Assembly: GCF_022437945.1 (NCBI RefSeq)
Contig: NZ_CP092535.1
Location: 1,116,001 to 1,180,000, forward strand
Length of the DNA: 64,000 bases
Reading direction: 5' to 3'
Source: Nocardioides sp. TF02-7
GTDB lineage: Bacteria > Actinomycetota > Actinomycetes > Propionibacteriales > Nocardioidaceae
Within the stretch, counting starts at the first letter, position 1; every line of letters starts with the position of its first letter. Below, in pieces: positions 30,281 to 40,459 of the stretch. A program made the translations under genes and the position numbers. Below the pieces are notes generated by a model. The model saw only the letters and a program-made list of their open reading frames with translations, did no database searches and was not told where the DNA came from.

Positions 30281-30383
30281 GCCCCTTGAGTGGAGCGAAA
30301 CCGCGTTCTGATCTGCGCTTCTGAATGTTCTGATGTATTTCGCCAGCAGGGCTGGCTCCGCCCGGGTCCCGGCGCCCGGTCCG

Positions 30384-31146
30384 CTACCTCGGCTCGTGGT
30401 AGAAGGCCCGCAGCCGCACCAGGTGCTCCTGCATGGCCGTGGCCGCGGCGTCGCCGTCACCGTCGCGGACCGCCTCGGTGATCGTGCGGTGGTCGGCGTC
30501 CACGTCGGCCCAGAACGCCTGCGGGACGTCGGGGTCGAGGAACTTGGCCTGGAGCACCCGGAAGACCGGCTCGGTCATCAGCTCCAGCAGGCCGTTGCCG
30601 GCCGCCTGGACCACGATCCCGTGGAAGTTGCGGTGCTCGCGGAACTTCAGCCCGCGCCCCCGGCTGTGGGTCTCGCGCTCGATCGCCTCCCACAGCTGGT
30701 CGACGTGGCTGTCGTCGCGCCGGGTGGCCGCCATCCGGGCAGCCGGCACCTCGAGCACCTCGCGCGCCTCGAGCATCTCGACCACCGAGATCGCGTCCCC
30801 TCCGGACATCAGCCCGATCGAGGTCTCCAGGTACTCCCGCACCTGGCCGACCTCCACCTTGCGCACGAACGTGCCGCCGGTCGTGCCCCCGGGTCGTCTC
30901 CACCAGGTCGCGCGAGGCGAGGGAGCGCAGCGCCTCCCGCACCGTGCTCCGGCTGACGCCGAAGCTCGCCGCGAGGTCGGCCTCCGACGGCAGCCGGTCG
31001 CCGGCGGAGAGCTCGCCGCTGAGGATCAGGTCGAGGAGCTGGTCGGCCACCTGCTGGTACGCCGGCCGCACCCGGCTGACGCCGAGGGTGCCGTTGCTGC
31101 TCGCGGTGCGCGCGAGCGTCACAGCACGGGTGTCTTCGCTGGCCAT
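30384..31146 (-). CDS. GntR-family (FadR/FCD) transcriptional regulator (one apparent frameshift)
   Basis: About 253 residues. N-terminal winged helix: YQQVADQLLDLILSGELSAG, RLPSEADLAASFGVSRSTVR, EALRSLASRDLVETTRG; then an FCD ligand domain (LEAREVLEVPAARMAA, HRNFHGIVVQAAGNGLLELM, HRTITEAVRDGDGDAAATAM) with the Asp/His metal ligands usual for the family, often sensing acyl or organic acids. Frame shift at C5 30886-30890, one extra base (TTRGTTGGTFVRKVE). Last gene of the upstream operon and just before the downstream operon; probable repressor of both. Confidence 0.87.
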
Positions 31147-31168
31147 CGGGTCTCCTCCGAGTCCTCGT

Positions 31169-32761
31169 TCACGATGTCGTTCGCGATGTGGGTGCCGTGC
31201 GGTCCGGGGCGTCGCCGGTCGCCTGCCCCGTCGCACCCGGGTGCTCGGCAAGGTAGCGGTCGCGGATGTCCCGCTTCAGCACCTTGCCGCTCGCGTTGCG
31301 GGGCAGCGCCTCCACCACGTGCCATTCTCTCGGCAGCTTGAACTTCGCCACCGACGCCCGCACGTGGTCCTCGAGCGCCGCGACGTCGAGGCCTTGGCGG
31401 CGGCCGACGACGAACGCCGCGACCCGCTCGCCGTACACGTCGTCGGGCACGCCGACCACGGCGACCTCGTCGACCTGCGGGTGCCGGGCGAGGACCTCCT
31501 CGATCTCCCGCGGGAAGATGTTGACCCCGCCGGCGATGATCATGTCCTTCTTGCGGTCGACGATGGAGATGAAGCCCTCCTCGTCGGCCACGGCGATGTC
31601 GCCGACCGTCACGAAGCCGTCGTCGGTGAACGCCTCCCGCGTGGCCTCCTCGTTCTTGAGGTAGCCGGTCATCAGCATCGGCGACCGCGCGAAGAGCTCG
31701 CCCGGCTCGCCCGGGCCGACCTCGTTGCCGTCGTCGTCGAGCAGCCGCACCTCGTTCATGAACCACGGGTGCCCGACGCTGCCGGGCTTGCGCAGCGAGT
31801 CCTCGGGGCGCAGGTCGGTGACCACCGAGCACCCGTCGAGCCGTAGAGCTCGTGGACGCCGACGCCCGGGAACGCCTCGTGGACCCACTCCTTGAGCGCG
31901 ATCGGCAGCGCCGCGGCGTTGAAGTAGAGCGTCTCGAGCGCGGACAGGTCGAAGGAGCGGGCGGGCTCCTCGAAGACCCGGCGGATCTGCTGGGCGTGGG
32001 TCGGCACGAGGAACACCGTGTTGACCCGGTCGCGCTCGAGCCCGCGCAGGAACTCCTCGGGGTTCCACGACCGGAGCACGGACACGCAACCGCCGACCTG
32101 CGGGCCGGCGTAGGAGAAGGAGAACCCGGCGCCGTGGTACATCGGGGGAGACCGCCATCGTCTCCCGGCCGGGGCCGAGGCCCCACTCCATCGCCGTGGC
32201 GTACGCCGTCAGCACCCGGCCGCGGTGGGTGAGCAGGACGCCCTTGGGGAGCCCGGTGGTGCCGGAGGTGTAGCAGATCGCGAACGGGTCGGTCTCGGCC
32301 ACGGCCACCCGCGGGTCGCGCTCGTCCGCGGCGTCGACGAACGACTCGTAGTGCCGTCCGGCGCGGCCCTCGAAGCCGAGGACGACGTCGAGCCGGTCGA
32401 CCAGGTCGCCGGCGTTGTCGGCGAGCGGGTCGTCGATGATCAGCGCGCGCGCCTCGGAGTGGCCGACGATGTAGGCGTTGTCGGAGGGGGAGTTGCGGCT
32501 GTTGAGCGGCACCATCGGCAGCCCGGCCTTCGCGAGGGCGGCGCCGATCTCGACGTACTCCATCCGGTTGCCCGAGAGCACGGCGACCGGCTCGCCCGGA
32601 CGCAGGCCGGCCGCGAGCAGGCCCGACGCGAGCCGGTTCGACCGCGCGTCGAGGGCGGCGAACGACAGCGTCCGGTCGCCGTCGCGCACCGCGGGCGCGT
32701 TGGGCCGCGACCGGCCGAACTCGCGGATGCCGCCGGCCATGTTGAGGGGCGTTCCCGTCAT
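31169..32761 (-). CDS. AMP-forming acyl-CoA synthetase/ligase (two apparent frameshifts)
   Basis: About 530 residues, ANL superfamily; it would activate the imported carboxylate with ATP and CoA. Motifs: ICYTSGTTGLPKGVLLTHRG (P-loop), HELYGSTG-CSVVTDLRPED, LMTGYLKNEEATREAF, DDGFVTVGDIAVADEEGFIS (Asp that binds AMP ribose), DRKKDMIIAGGVNIFP and the catalytic Lys in LPRNASGKVLKRDIRDRYLA. Shifts at the G5 run near 32145-32150 (SPMYHGAGFSF restored) and at C3 31833-31835 (one missing). Overlaps the hotdog gene. Confidence 0.88.
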   Translation of the reverse strand: MTGTPLNMAGGIREFGRSRPNAPAVRDGDRTLSFAALDARSNRLASGLLAAGLRPGEPVAVLSGNRMEYVEIGAALAKAGLPMVPLNSRNSPSDNAYIVGHSEARALIIDDPLADNAGDLVDRLDVVLGFEGRAGRHYESFVDAADERDPRVAVAETDPFAICYTSGTTGLPKGVLLTHRGRVLTAYATAMEWGLGPGRETMAVSPDVPRRRVLLLLRRPAGRRLRVRAPVVEPRGVPARARARPGQHGVPRADPRPADPPGLRGARPLLRPVRARDALLQRRGAADRAQGVGPRGVPGRRRPRALRLDGCSVVTDLRPEDSLRKPGSVGHPWFMNEVRLLDDDGNEVGPGEPGELFARSPMLMTGYLKNEEATREAFTDDGFVTVGDIAVADEEGFISIVDRKKDMIIAGGVNIFPREIEEVLARHPQVDEVAVVGVPDDVYGERVAAFVVGRRQGLDVAALEDHVRASVAKFKLPREWHVVEALPRNASGKVLKRDIRDRYLAEHPGATGQATGDAPDRTAPTSRTTS

Positions 32762-33162
32762 CGTGCTTCTCCTTGCTCGGGGCCACGCACCAGCATGAGC
32801 GCATCTGCCTGCGCCACGAGGGTGCCGTGGTCGTCGTACGCCGTCCAGGTGGTGTCCTGGCGGGCCCTGCCGTCGGTGGTGGGGGTGGCCGCGCCCAGCT
32901 CGACCTCGACGTGGAGGCGGGTGCCGGGCCGGACCATGGCGTGGAACCGGATCCGGCGCAGCTCGAGCAGCGCGACCGCGTGGTCGAGGGCACCGGACTG
33001 CTCGACCAGTCCGCCCATGAGCAGCAGCACCGCCTGGCCGGGCAGCGGGCGCTGGGCCGGGTCGTCGGGGTGGAACAGGGGATGGGTGTAGCCGCCGGCG
33101 TCGACCAGGTCGTGGGCGAGCGCCTCGGTCACGAGGACCGCCGGGGTGGTGGTCGCGGCCAT
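32758..33162 (-). CDS. Hotdog-fold (MaoC/acyl dehydratase-like) protein
   Basis: 134 residues, intact. DLVDAGGYTHPLFHPDDPAQ and LPGQAVLLLMGGLVEQSGAL fit the MaoC-like hotdog superfamily; RFHAMVRPGTRLHVEVELGA is the later strand pair. The His in THPLFHPDD may be catalytic. Hydratase or thioesterase function cannot be separated by eye. Overlaps ligase and acyl-CoA dehydrogenase genes by 1-4 nt. Confidence 0.75.
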   Translation of the reverse strand: MAATTTPAVLVTEALAHDLVDAGGYTHPLFHPDDPAQRPLPGQAVLLLMGGLVEQSGALDHAVALLELRRIRFHAMVRPGTRLHVEVELGAATPTTDGRARQDTTWTAYDDHGTLVAQADALMLVRGPEQGEAR

Positions 33163-34356
33163 CAGTAGCTCCGCCCCAGGCCGAGCGCCTCGCCGGACAG
33201 GTTGCGGGCCATGTCGTTGCTCACCGGGCTGAACAGCTGGAGGCGCGCGTCGCGGAAGAGCATCTGCATCCGGCTCTCGGCCGCGAGCCCCATCGCCGCC
33301 ATCGTCCGCATGCCGACGTCGACAGCGACGGCGGTGGCCTCGGCCGCGTGCGCCTTCGCGAGCGTGGCGGCCGCGGTGGCCTCCACGCCGTCGTCGATGG
33401 CGCGCACCGCACGCTCGACGAGCAGCTGGGCGGCGGCGACGCCGGCGACCGCGTCGACCAGGCGGTGCTGGACGGCCTGGAACGCCCCGATCGGGCGGCC
33501 GAACGCCTCCCGCTCCTGCGCGTAGGCGATCGCGAGGTCGAGCGCCTGCCGGCCGATGCCGTTGCTGATCGCCGCGGACAGCACCCGCTCGATCGCCAGC
33601 GACGTGCGCAGGCCGTGGAAGCCACGGCCGCGCTCGCCCAGCACGTTGCCGAGCGGGGCGACGGCGTCGTCGAGCACGACCTCGCAGGTGCCGGCCGCCC
33701 GCATCCCGGCGAGCGGCACCCGGTTGACGGTGATGCCGGGCTGGTCCATGGGGACCTGGATCAGCGAGATCCCCCGGGCGCGCCGCGCCGGGTCGTCGGG
33801 CTCGTCGGTGCGGGCGAGCAGGAGGATGTGGTCGGCGTGGTGGGCCATCGAGATCCACAGCTTGCGGCCGGTGATCCGCCACTCGCCGTCGACCTCCCGC
33901 GCGCGGGTGCGCAGCGCGAGCGCGTCGGTGCCGCCGTCGGGCTCGGAGATCCCGAAGGAGCAGATGACGTCGCCGCCGGCCAGGCCGGCGAGGAGCTGCT
34001 GCTGCTCGGGGGTGCCGTGCTCGACGTAGGTCTGCGCGGTCATCGCGATCAGCACGTAGTCGGTGGCGAGCGAGGGGAACCGGCGGGCGATCTCGGAGGT
34101 GACGATGAACGCCTCCGCCGCGCCACCGCCCGAGCCGCCGAGCTCCTCGGGGACGCCGATCCCCCAGCAGCCCCAGGTCCGCGAGTCCGCGCCACACCTC
34201 CAGCGGCAGCTCGCGCGCCTCGTCGAGGGCGAGCACCCGCTCGTCACCGAGGTGCTCGTCGAGGTAGCGGGCGACGGTGCGGGTGAAGTCGCGCTCCTCG
34301 TCGCTGCGGGCGAACTCCGGCAGCAGCGGGAGGCTCTCAGACGAAGGCTTGGACAT
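33162..34356 (-). CDS. Acyl-CoA dehydrogenase (one apparent frameshift)
   Basis: About 397 residues. DEERDFTRTVARYLDEHLGD at the N-terminus, ICSFGISEPDGGTDALALRT (signature 1), KLWISMAHHADHILLLARTD, AYAQEREAFGRPIGAFQAVQ, MQMLFRDARLQLFSPVSNDM. In the last block the usual EGT is replaced by SPVSN, so the base may sit elsewhere. Frame lost at C5 34161-34165, one extra base (LGLLGIGVPEELGGSGG). ATG at 34354-34356 lies 20 nt inside the upstream enoyl-CoA hydratase gene. Confidence 0.88.
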
Positions 34357-35143
34357 CGGCGTCTCCCCAGGTCGCGGGCCGCTTCTCGCGGAAGGCGGTG
34401 AACCCCTCGGCGGCGTCGGGCACCTCGTGGATGAACCGCTCGAACAGGGCGCGCTCGAGGCGCAGGCCCTCGTCGAGCGTCACGTCGGTCGCGCCGCCCA
34501 CGAGGCGCTTGACGAGCGCGATGACCGGGCGGGAGCGGCCGCGCAGGCCGCCCAGCAGCTGCTCGACCTCCTCGTCGAGCCGGTCGCGGGGCACGGTCGC
34601 GAGGGCCAGCCCCCACGTCACGAGCTCGGGCCCCTGGAGCCAGCGCGGCGTGAGCATCAGAGCCTTGGCCCGCTGGTCACCGAGCTTGCGGGCGGCGCGC
34701 TGGCTGGAGCCCGCCCCCGGCGGGACCCCGAAGTCGAGGTGGATGTCGCCGACCCGGGCCTCCTCGGCGGCAACGACCAGGTCGCAGGCGAGGATCAGCT
34801 CGAAGCCACCGGCCCGGGCGAGCCCGTTGACCTGCGCGACCACCGGGACCGGGAGCCGCTCCAGACGCCGCAGAACGGCGTGGAAGCGCTCCAGGAACGG
34901 CACGAAGACCCCGTCGGGGTCGCCGAAGCAGCGCTCGAGGAAGTCGAGGTCCATGCCGACGCTGAACGCCTTGGTGCCGGCGCCGGTGATGACGACCGCG
35001 CGCAGCGACGGGTCGGCCTCGACCGCGTCCATCATCGCCTCGAGGCCGTCGAGGACGACGGGGTCGATGGAGTTCATCGTCGGCTCACCGTCGAGGACGG
35101 CGCGCATCACCTGGTCGTCGGCCTTCCAGCGGACCTCGGTCAT
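34337..35143 (-). CDS. Enoyl-CoA hydratase/isomerase family protein
   Basis: 268 residues, intact. Crotonase fold: VVITGAGTKAFSVGMDLDFL and VNGLARAGGFELILACDLVV hold the oxyanion hole; FGVPPGAGSSQRAARKLGDQ is the region of the second catalytic residue. Hydration or isomerisation of the enoyl-CoA made by the neighbouring acyl-CoA dehydrogenase is likely. Start overlaps the alpha/beta-hydrolase stop (ATGA). Confidence 0.87.
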   Translation of the reverse strand: MTEVRWKADDQVMRAVLDGEPTMNSIDPVVLDGLEAMMDAVEADPSLRAVVITGAGTKAFSVGMDLDFLERCFGDPDGVFVPFLERFHAVLRRLERLPVPVVAQVNGLARAGGFELILACDLVVAAEEARVGDIHLDFGVPPGAGSSQRAARKLGDQRAKALMLTPRWLQGPELVTWGLALATVPRDRLDEEVEQLLGGLRGRSRPVIALVKRLVGGATDVTLDEGLRLERALFERFIHEVPDAAEGFTAFREKRPATWGDADVQAFV

Positions 35144-35958
35144 CGGGACGCCCCTTCCGCGGCCAGCTCGCGGGCGAACGCCAGCAGGTGTCGGGCGTAG
35201 TCGCCCGGCGCCCGCAGGTGCGGCTGCCCGTGCAGCCCCTCGAGCACCACCAGCCGGGCGTCCTTCGCGAGCTCGAGCGCGCGGGGGTCCTTGTCGGCGA
35301 GGAGGTCGAACTCGGCGTCGAGCAGCAGCACCGGCACGTCGAGCGCGGCCAGCGGCTCGGCCGGGTCGTGGCGGAACGCGGCCTGGTAGCCCCAGTGGTA
35401 GCGGTCCTTGACCCGCAGCAGCTCGACCGCCGCGGTGTGGAGCAGCCCGGGGGTCAGCTCCGGCCAGATCCGCTGGTAGCGCTCGACGGCCCACCGGAAC
35501 TCGGCGCCGTCGGTGTCGCTCGGCACCGGCGGCGTCCAGCCGCGCAGGTGCTCGGCCCGCTCGGCCTCGTCGTAGAGGGCGACGCCGCTCAGCACCACGC
35601 CGCGCACGCCGTGGGCGAACCGGTGGGCGACCTCGATCGCGATGGAGGCGCCGGTGTGGACGCCGCCGAAGACCGCGTCCGACATGCCGAGCCCGGCGGC
35701 CGCCTCCGCCAGCACCGCGGCGTACTCCGGGATCTCGTGGCCGGGCCCGTCCGGCGGCGTGGAGGCGCCGTAGCCGGGGGTGTCGAACGCGACGACGCGG
35801 GCGTCGGGAGCCAGCGCCGCCAGCACGTCGACCCAGACCTCCGACGACAGCGGGGACTCGTGGAACAGGCCGATCCACGGGCCGGTCGTGCCGGCGGTGA
35901 GAGCGTGGACCTGGCCCCAGGCGGTGTCGACGTAGTGACGACGGACAACCGTGCTCAT
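35140..35958 (-). CDS. Alpha/beta-hydrolase fold protein with His at the nucleophile elbow
   Basis: 272 residues, intact. LFHESPLSSEVWVDVLAALA and VVAFDTPGYGASTPP are the usual early strands, and LLDAEFDLLADKDPRALELA and VVLEGLHGQPHLRAPGDYAR the acid and His regions. The nucleophile elbow, normally G-x-S-x-G, reads FGGVHTGASIAIEVA: His101 replaces Ser. Either an unusual nucleophile or a lyase-like or non-hydrolytic function is implied. No frameshift is near, so the substitution is not an indel artefact. Overlaps both neighbours. Confidence 0.82.
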   Translation of the reverse strand: MSTVVRRHYVDTAWGQVHALTAGTTGPWIGLFHESPLSSEVWVDVLAALAPDARVVAFDTPGYGASTPPDGPGHEIPEYAAVLAEAAAGLGMSDAVFGGVHTGASIAIEVAHRFAHGVRGVVLSGVALYDEAERAEHLRGWTPPVPSDTDGAEFRWAVERYQRIWPELTPGLLHTAAVELLRVKDRYHWGYQAAFRHDPAEPLAALDVPVLLLDAEFDLLADKDPRALELAKDARLVVLEGLHGQPHLRAPGDYARHLLAFARELAAEGASR

Positions 35959-36815
35959 CGGGGTCCACCGACCTTCACCAGCAGCTCGACGTCGCCGTCG
36001 GCCGCGATCGCGGGCGGCGCCGCGTCGGGTGCGACGCGCACGAGGGAGCGCGGCGAGAGCCCCTGCCCGTCGACGACGAGCGTGCCGGTCGTGGGCACCA
36101 GGAACCGCTCGCGGTCGACGGTGCTGCCCGACGACGACCAGCCGTCAGGGGAGCCGCACCAGGACGCTGCGGGCGCCGGTGTGCTCGTTGTGGCTGAGGA
36201 CCTTGCTGGTCAGCGGCTCGCCCGACGCAGCGGTGGCGCCGGCCGCCCCCCGGCCAGCGCGGTGACGGTGTCGTCGTGGGCGCGCCAGACCTGGTACCGC
36301 GTCTCGACACGGCGGACGTAGCCGCGGGGGCCGATCGCGCGCTCACCGGACGCGGTGGGGTTGTGGCCGGCCTCCTCGTCGGGCCGCACCACCCGGGACA
36401 CCCGGCCGCTGCCCTCGGAGGCGTCCTCGCCCTCCATCATCAGGATGCACTCGAAGCCCTCCGGCGCCTCGGCCATGTGGACCCACCCCGGCGGGCGCCA
36501 GAAGTAGTCGCCCGCCACGAACGTGCCCTCGGCGCTCAGCGTCGCCTCGCCGCCGAGGAAGTACGCCTCCTCGACGCTGTCGTGGTAGGCCTCGCTGAGG
36601 TCGACGTAGCCCGGGTCGGTGCGGACGTGGTCGATGCGCCGCGAGCTCCCGTCGATCCAGAGCTGCTTCATCCAGTACCGCGACAGCAGCCGCTCCACCA
36701 GCTCGGGGTCGTCGCCGAGGTTGTCGCGGAACGCCGGCTCCATCGACGCGAACACCTCGCCGCCGTTGACCCACGGCAGGGACTCGTTGTCGACGACGGT
36801 CACGGGCTCGGACAT
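35955..36815 (-). CDS. Cupin-type protein, about 286 residues (two apparent frameshifts)
   Basis: Bicupin-like protein. First barrel: QLWIDGSSRRIDHVRTDPGY, EEAYFLGGEATLSAEGTFVA, DYFWRPPGWVHMAEAPEGFE; the GDYFWRPPGWVHM block is a cupin motif 2. The second barrel reads in other frames: SKVLSHNEHTGARSVLVRLP, then RERFLVPTTGTLVVDGQGLS. Frame breaks at C6 36247-36252 (one base missing) and near 36145-36150. ATG 36813-36815. Found between the importer ATPase and the hydrolase; could be a sugar/acid isomerase or dioxygenase-like enzyme, but I cannot assign it. Confidence 0.68.
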
Positions 36816-37663
36816 CAGGCTCCTTCGGCTCGGACGGCGACGACGTCCTCGTCGCCGGGGAACGCCTTGTACGCGTGCTTCTCCCGCGGGTCGGCGGAGA
36901 GCCGGGCGGAGAGCAGGGTCTTGCTGTAGGCGTGGTGCGGGTCGGCGAACAGCTCGGCGGTCGGCCGGGTCTCGACGAACCGGCCGAGGTACATCACGGC
37001 GACCCGGTCGCTCACCCACTCCACGGTGTGCATGTCGTGGGAGACGAACAGGTAGGCGAGGCCGAGGTCCTCCTGCAGCTCGGCGAGCAGCGCGAGGATC
37101 TGCGCCCGGATCGACAGGTCGAGCGACGACGTCGGCTCGTCGAGGACGACGAACCGCGGCCGGCTGACGATCGCCCGGGCGACGCCGACCCGCTGCTGCT
37201 GTCCTCCGGAGAGCTCACCCGGGAGCCGGGTCGCGGCGTCCGCGGGCAGGCCGACCCGGTGCAGCGCGTCGCGCACCTGCCGGCGGGTCTCGGCGGTGCC
37301 GAGGTCGGGCCGATGGATCTGCAGCGGCTCCGCGACGATCGCGCCGATCGACATCCGCGGGTTGAGCGACTCGAACGGCTCCTGGAACACGATCTGCATC
37401 TCCGCGCGCTGGGCGCGCAGCTGCTTGCGGTCCATCGCCCCGAGGTCCTTGCCGTCGAAGGACACCGTGCCGGAGTCGACGTCGAGCAGCCGCAGCACCG
37501 CCCGCCCGAGCGTCGACTTGCCGGAGCCGGACTCGCCGATGATCGCCAGCGTCTCGCCCTCGTCGACCGTCAGCGAGACGCCGCGGAGCGCGTGCACCGG
37601 GTCGCCGCCCCGCTGCCGGGACGGGAAGGTCTTGTGGACGTCGTGGACCTCAACGAGCGACAT
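36815..37663 (-). CDS. Dipeptide/oligopeptide-type ABC transporter ATP-binding protein (DppF/OppF-like)
   Basis: 282 residues, intact. Walker A IIGESGSGKSTLGRAV, signature ELSGGQQQRVGVARAIVSRP, Walker B FVVLDEPTSSLD, switch His VSHDMHTVEW. A C-terminal extension ends with SARLSADPREKHAYKAFPGD. Works with the second ATPase, two permeases and the binding protein encoded just upstream. Cytoplasmic, at the membrane. Confidence 0.93.
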   Translation of the reverse strand: MSLVEVHDVHKTFPSRQRGGDPVHALRGVSLTVDEGETLAIIGESGSGKSTLGRAVLRLLDVDSGTVSFDGKDLGAMDRKQLRAQRAEMQIVFQEPFESLNPRMSIGAIVAEPLQIHRPDLGTAETRRQVRDALHRVGLPADAATRLPGELSGGQQQRVGVARAIVSRPRFVVLDEPTSSLDLSIRAQILALLAELQEDLGLAYLFVSHDMHTVEWVSDRVAVMYLGRFVETRPTAELFADPHHAYSKTLLSARLSADPREKHAYKAFPGDEDVVAVRAEGA

Positions 37664-38481
37664 GGAGCTTCTCCCCCGTCTTCGGCACGGAGCCGATCAG
37701 CTTCTTGGTGTAGTCGTGCTGCGGGTCGACCATCACGTCCATCACGTCGCCCTGCTCGACGACGAGGCCGTCGTACATGACCACCACCCGGTGGCAGTAC
37801 TGCGCGATCACGCCGAGGTCGTGGGTCACCAGCAGCATCGAGCGCTGCTCCTCGACGACCACCTTCGCCATCAGGTCCATGATCTGGGCCTGCACGGTGG
37901 CGTCCAGACCGGTCGTCGGCTCGTCCGCGATCAGCAGCTCCGGCGACAGCGTGGTGGCGAGCGCGATCACGACCCGCTGCGCCATGCCGCCGGACAGCTG
38001 GTGGGCGTAGCCGTCGAGGACCCGGGCCGGGTTGACGATCCCGACGCCCTCGAGCATCCCGAGCGCGACCTCGCGGTTCTCCGCCTTGCTGAGCTTGCGC
38101 CCGTGCGCCTTGTGCAGCTCGCGGAACTGCCGCTCGATCGAGTAGATCGGGTTGAGCGACCCGAACGGGTTCTGGGCGACGAAGCCGATCCGGTTGCCCC
38201 GGATCTCGCGCATCTTGGCCGGCTTGGCCGCCAGCAGGTCGGCGTCGCCACCCAGGATGATCCGGTCCGCAGTGACGGTGCTCGTCGGGCCGAGCAGCTT
38301 GAGGATGCCCTTGATCGTGGTCGACTTGCCGCAGCCGGACTCGCCCCACGATGCCGACGATCTCGCCGCGGTGGACGTCGAGGTCGACGCCGCGGACGGG
38401 GTTGACCTCGCCCTCGGGGGTCGCGATCCGGACGTCGAGGCCGGCGACCTCGAGGACCGTCTTCCGGTCGGTGCTGGTCAT
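37650..38481 (-). CDS. Dipeptide/oligopeptide-type ABC transporter ATP-binding protein (DppD/OppD-like; one apparent frameshift)
   Basis: About 276 residues. Walker A VG-ESGCGKSTTIKGI is split by the shift at the C4 run 38344-38347 (one extra base); then IGFVAQNPFGSLNPIYSIER (Q-loop), HQLSGGMAQRVVIALA, ELLIADEPTTGLD, VTHDLGVIAQYCHR. It ends YTKKLIGSVPKTGEKLHVAR. Overlaps the next gene by 14 nt and the permease by 4. Confidence 0.9.
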
Positions 38482-39401
38482 CGGAAGCTCCTCGACGTCT
38501 TGTCGCCGATCGCGTCGGCGAGCAGGTTGAACGAGAGCACGCAGAGGATGATGAAGATGCCGGGGAACGTGGTGATCCACCACTCACCGGACGACATGTT
38601 CCCCGAGCCGTCCCGCACCATCGAGCCCCACGACGCCGTGGACGCGCTCACGCCCACCCCGAGGAACGACAGCGACGCGATGACCACGATCGCGTTCGCG
38701 ATCGTGAGCGACGTCTGGACGAGGATCACGCCCCACGTGTTGGGCAGGATGTGGCGGAACGTGATGCGGAGCGGGGAGGCGCCCATCGCCGTCGCGGCCT
38801 CGATGAAGCGCGACTCCCCGCAGCGACAGGATCTCGCTGCGCAGCAGCCGCATGTACCGCGGGACGTTGATCAGCGCGATCGCGACCACGACCATGTAGA
38901 GCTTGTTGCCCGACAGCGAGACCAGCGCCAGCGCCAGGATCAGCAGCGGGAAGGCCTGGAACGCGTCGAGCCCGCGCACCACCCGCTCGCTGCCCTTGCC
39001 CTTCAAGTGCTCGCCGCGAGGCCGAGCAGGACGCCGACCACGAGCGACAGCACGGTGCCGAGCAGGGCCAGGGACAGGTCGGTCCGGGCGGCGACGATCA
39101 CGCGGGAGAAGATGTCGCCCCCCGCGGCGTCGGTGCCGAACCAGTGGTCCCCCGACGGTGCCGCGAGGCTGCTGGAGGAGTCGGTGTCACCGGCGCCGTA
39201 GGGCAGCGGTGCGAACAGGCTGGCCAGCACGAGCACGACGAGGAACGCCAGGCCGGCGGTCGCCGCCTTGTGCTCGCGGGCGAGCCGCAGCAGCCGCCGC
39301 CCGCGGGAGACGCGGTCCGGCTCGGGCAGGGTCACGGTGGCGGGCTCGGCGTCGGGCCCGCCGGCCGTGGGGACGGGTGCGGTCACTTGCTGTTCAGGCA
39401 C
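38478..39401 (-). CDS. Dipeptide-type ABC transporter permease (DppC-like; two apparent frameshifts)
   Basis: About 307 residues. AATAGLAFLVVLVLASLFAP is the first membrane span, then HWFGTDAAGGDIFSRVIVAA (a DppC hallmark), LSLALLGTVLSLVVGVLLGL, LILALALVSLSGNKLYMVVV, and the EAA loop RFIEAATAMGASPLRITFRH ahead of the last spans. Frame shifts near 39006-39009 (one base missing; LAAST/LKGKGSE) and at the C4 run near 38816-38820 (one extra). GTG at 39399-39401 is inside the DppB-like gene end. Confidence 0.88.
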
Positions 39402-40459
39402 GGGAGATCCTCGGGTCGAGCAGGCCGACGACGATGTCGAGCAGCGTGTAGGTGACGAGGGTGATGGCGCCGGCAACGAGGACCATGCCCTGGACGACGG
39501 GGACGTCCAGCCGCAGGATGCCCTGGAGCGCCCACTGGCCGAGCCCGTCCCAGGCGAAGATCCGCTCGACGATCGCCTCGCCGCCGAACAGCGTCGCGAA
39601 GATGACGCCGGCGTAGGTGACGATCGTGGTGCGGGACTCGACGAAGGCGTAGCGGACCACCGTCCGCTCCGGGAGCCCGAGCGCCCGGGCGAACTGCGCC
39701 TGCTGGGAGTTGAGCGCCTTGCCGACCGTGCTCCGCGCGGTCTTGGCGAAGTACGCCGCGTAGACCAGGCCGAGGGTCAGCACCGGCAGCAGGTGGTGGC
39801 TCATCGACGAGCTGAACGTCGCCATGTCGCCGGCGATCAGTGCGTCGACCGGGATCATCCCGGTCACCTTCGGCGGCGGCAGGTCGGCCAGCCCGAGCTG
39901 CCCGGTCGGCGACGGCGCCACTCCCAGCATGAAGAACAGGAAGTAGATCAGCAGCAGGCCGAGCAGGAAGTCGGGCACGGCCTGGAACACGCCGGTGCCG
40001 AGCCGCGCCACCTTGTCCGGAAGCCGGCCGCGGAAGTAGGCACCGGTGGTGCCGACCGCCGTACCGACCAGCGCGGCGAAGATGATCGACAGCACGATCA
40101 GGAGCAGCGTCGGGGGGAGCTTGTCGGCGATCTCGCTGGTGATCGACTGCTTCGAGTAGTACGACGTGCCCAGGTCGCCCTGGAGCAGGCCGCCCATGTA
40201 GTCGAGGTACCGCTCCCCCACGGGCTTGTCGAGCCCGAGCTCCGCGCGGATCGCCTCGACCTGCTCGTCACCGGCCAGGGGTCCGGCGATCGTCTCGGCG
40301 GGGTCTCCGGGGGTGACGCTGACCAGGAGGAAGGACAGCGTCACCACCCCGAAGAGTGCAGCGACGAGGAAGAACAGCCGTGAGAGCACCAGGCGCAGAC
40401 GCCCCCCTGGTCCTGCTCGGCTTGACCGGAACGGTCGGTGCCGTCGTGCTCGCGGCCAT
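39394..40459 (-). CDS. Dipeptide-type ABC transporter permease (DppB-like; one apparent frameshift)
   Basis: About 354 residues. LSRLFFLVAALFGVVTLSFL, then SVTPGDPAETIAGP (DppB signature), GDLGTSYYSKQSITSEIADK, membrane spans TLLLIVLSIIFAALVGTAVG and LLLIYFLFFMLG, and an EAA-type loop ARALGLPERTVVRYAFVESR. The N-terminal 20 residues (AASTTAPTVPVKPSRTRG) are in another frame, joined at the C6 run near 40400-40407 (one extra base). ATG at 40457-40459, or a GTG at 40466-40468. Confidence 0.88.

Noticed and set aside
36247..36252. Programmed frameshifting at G/C runs
   Set aside because: There is no consistent slippery motif, downstream structure or gene class; the sheer number of events makes sequencing error the simpler reading.
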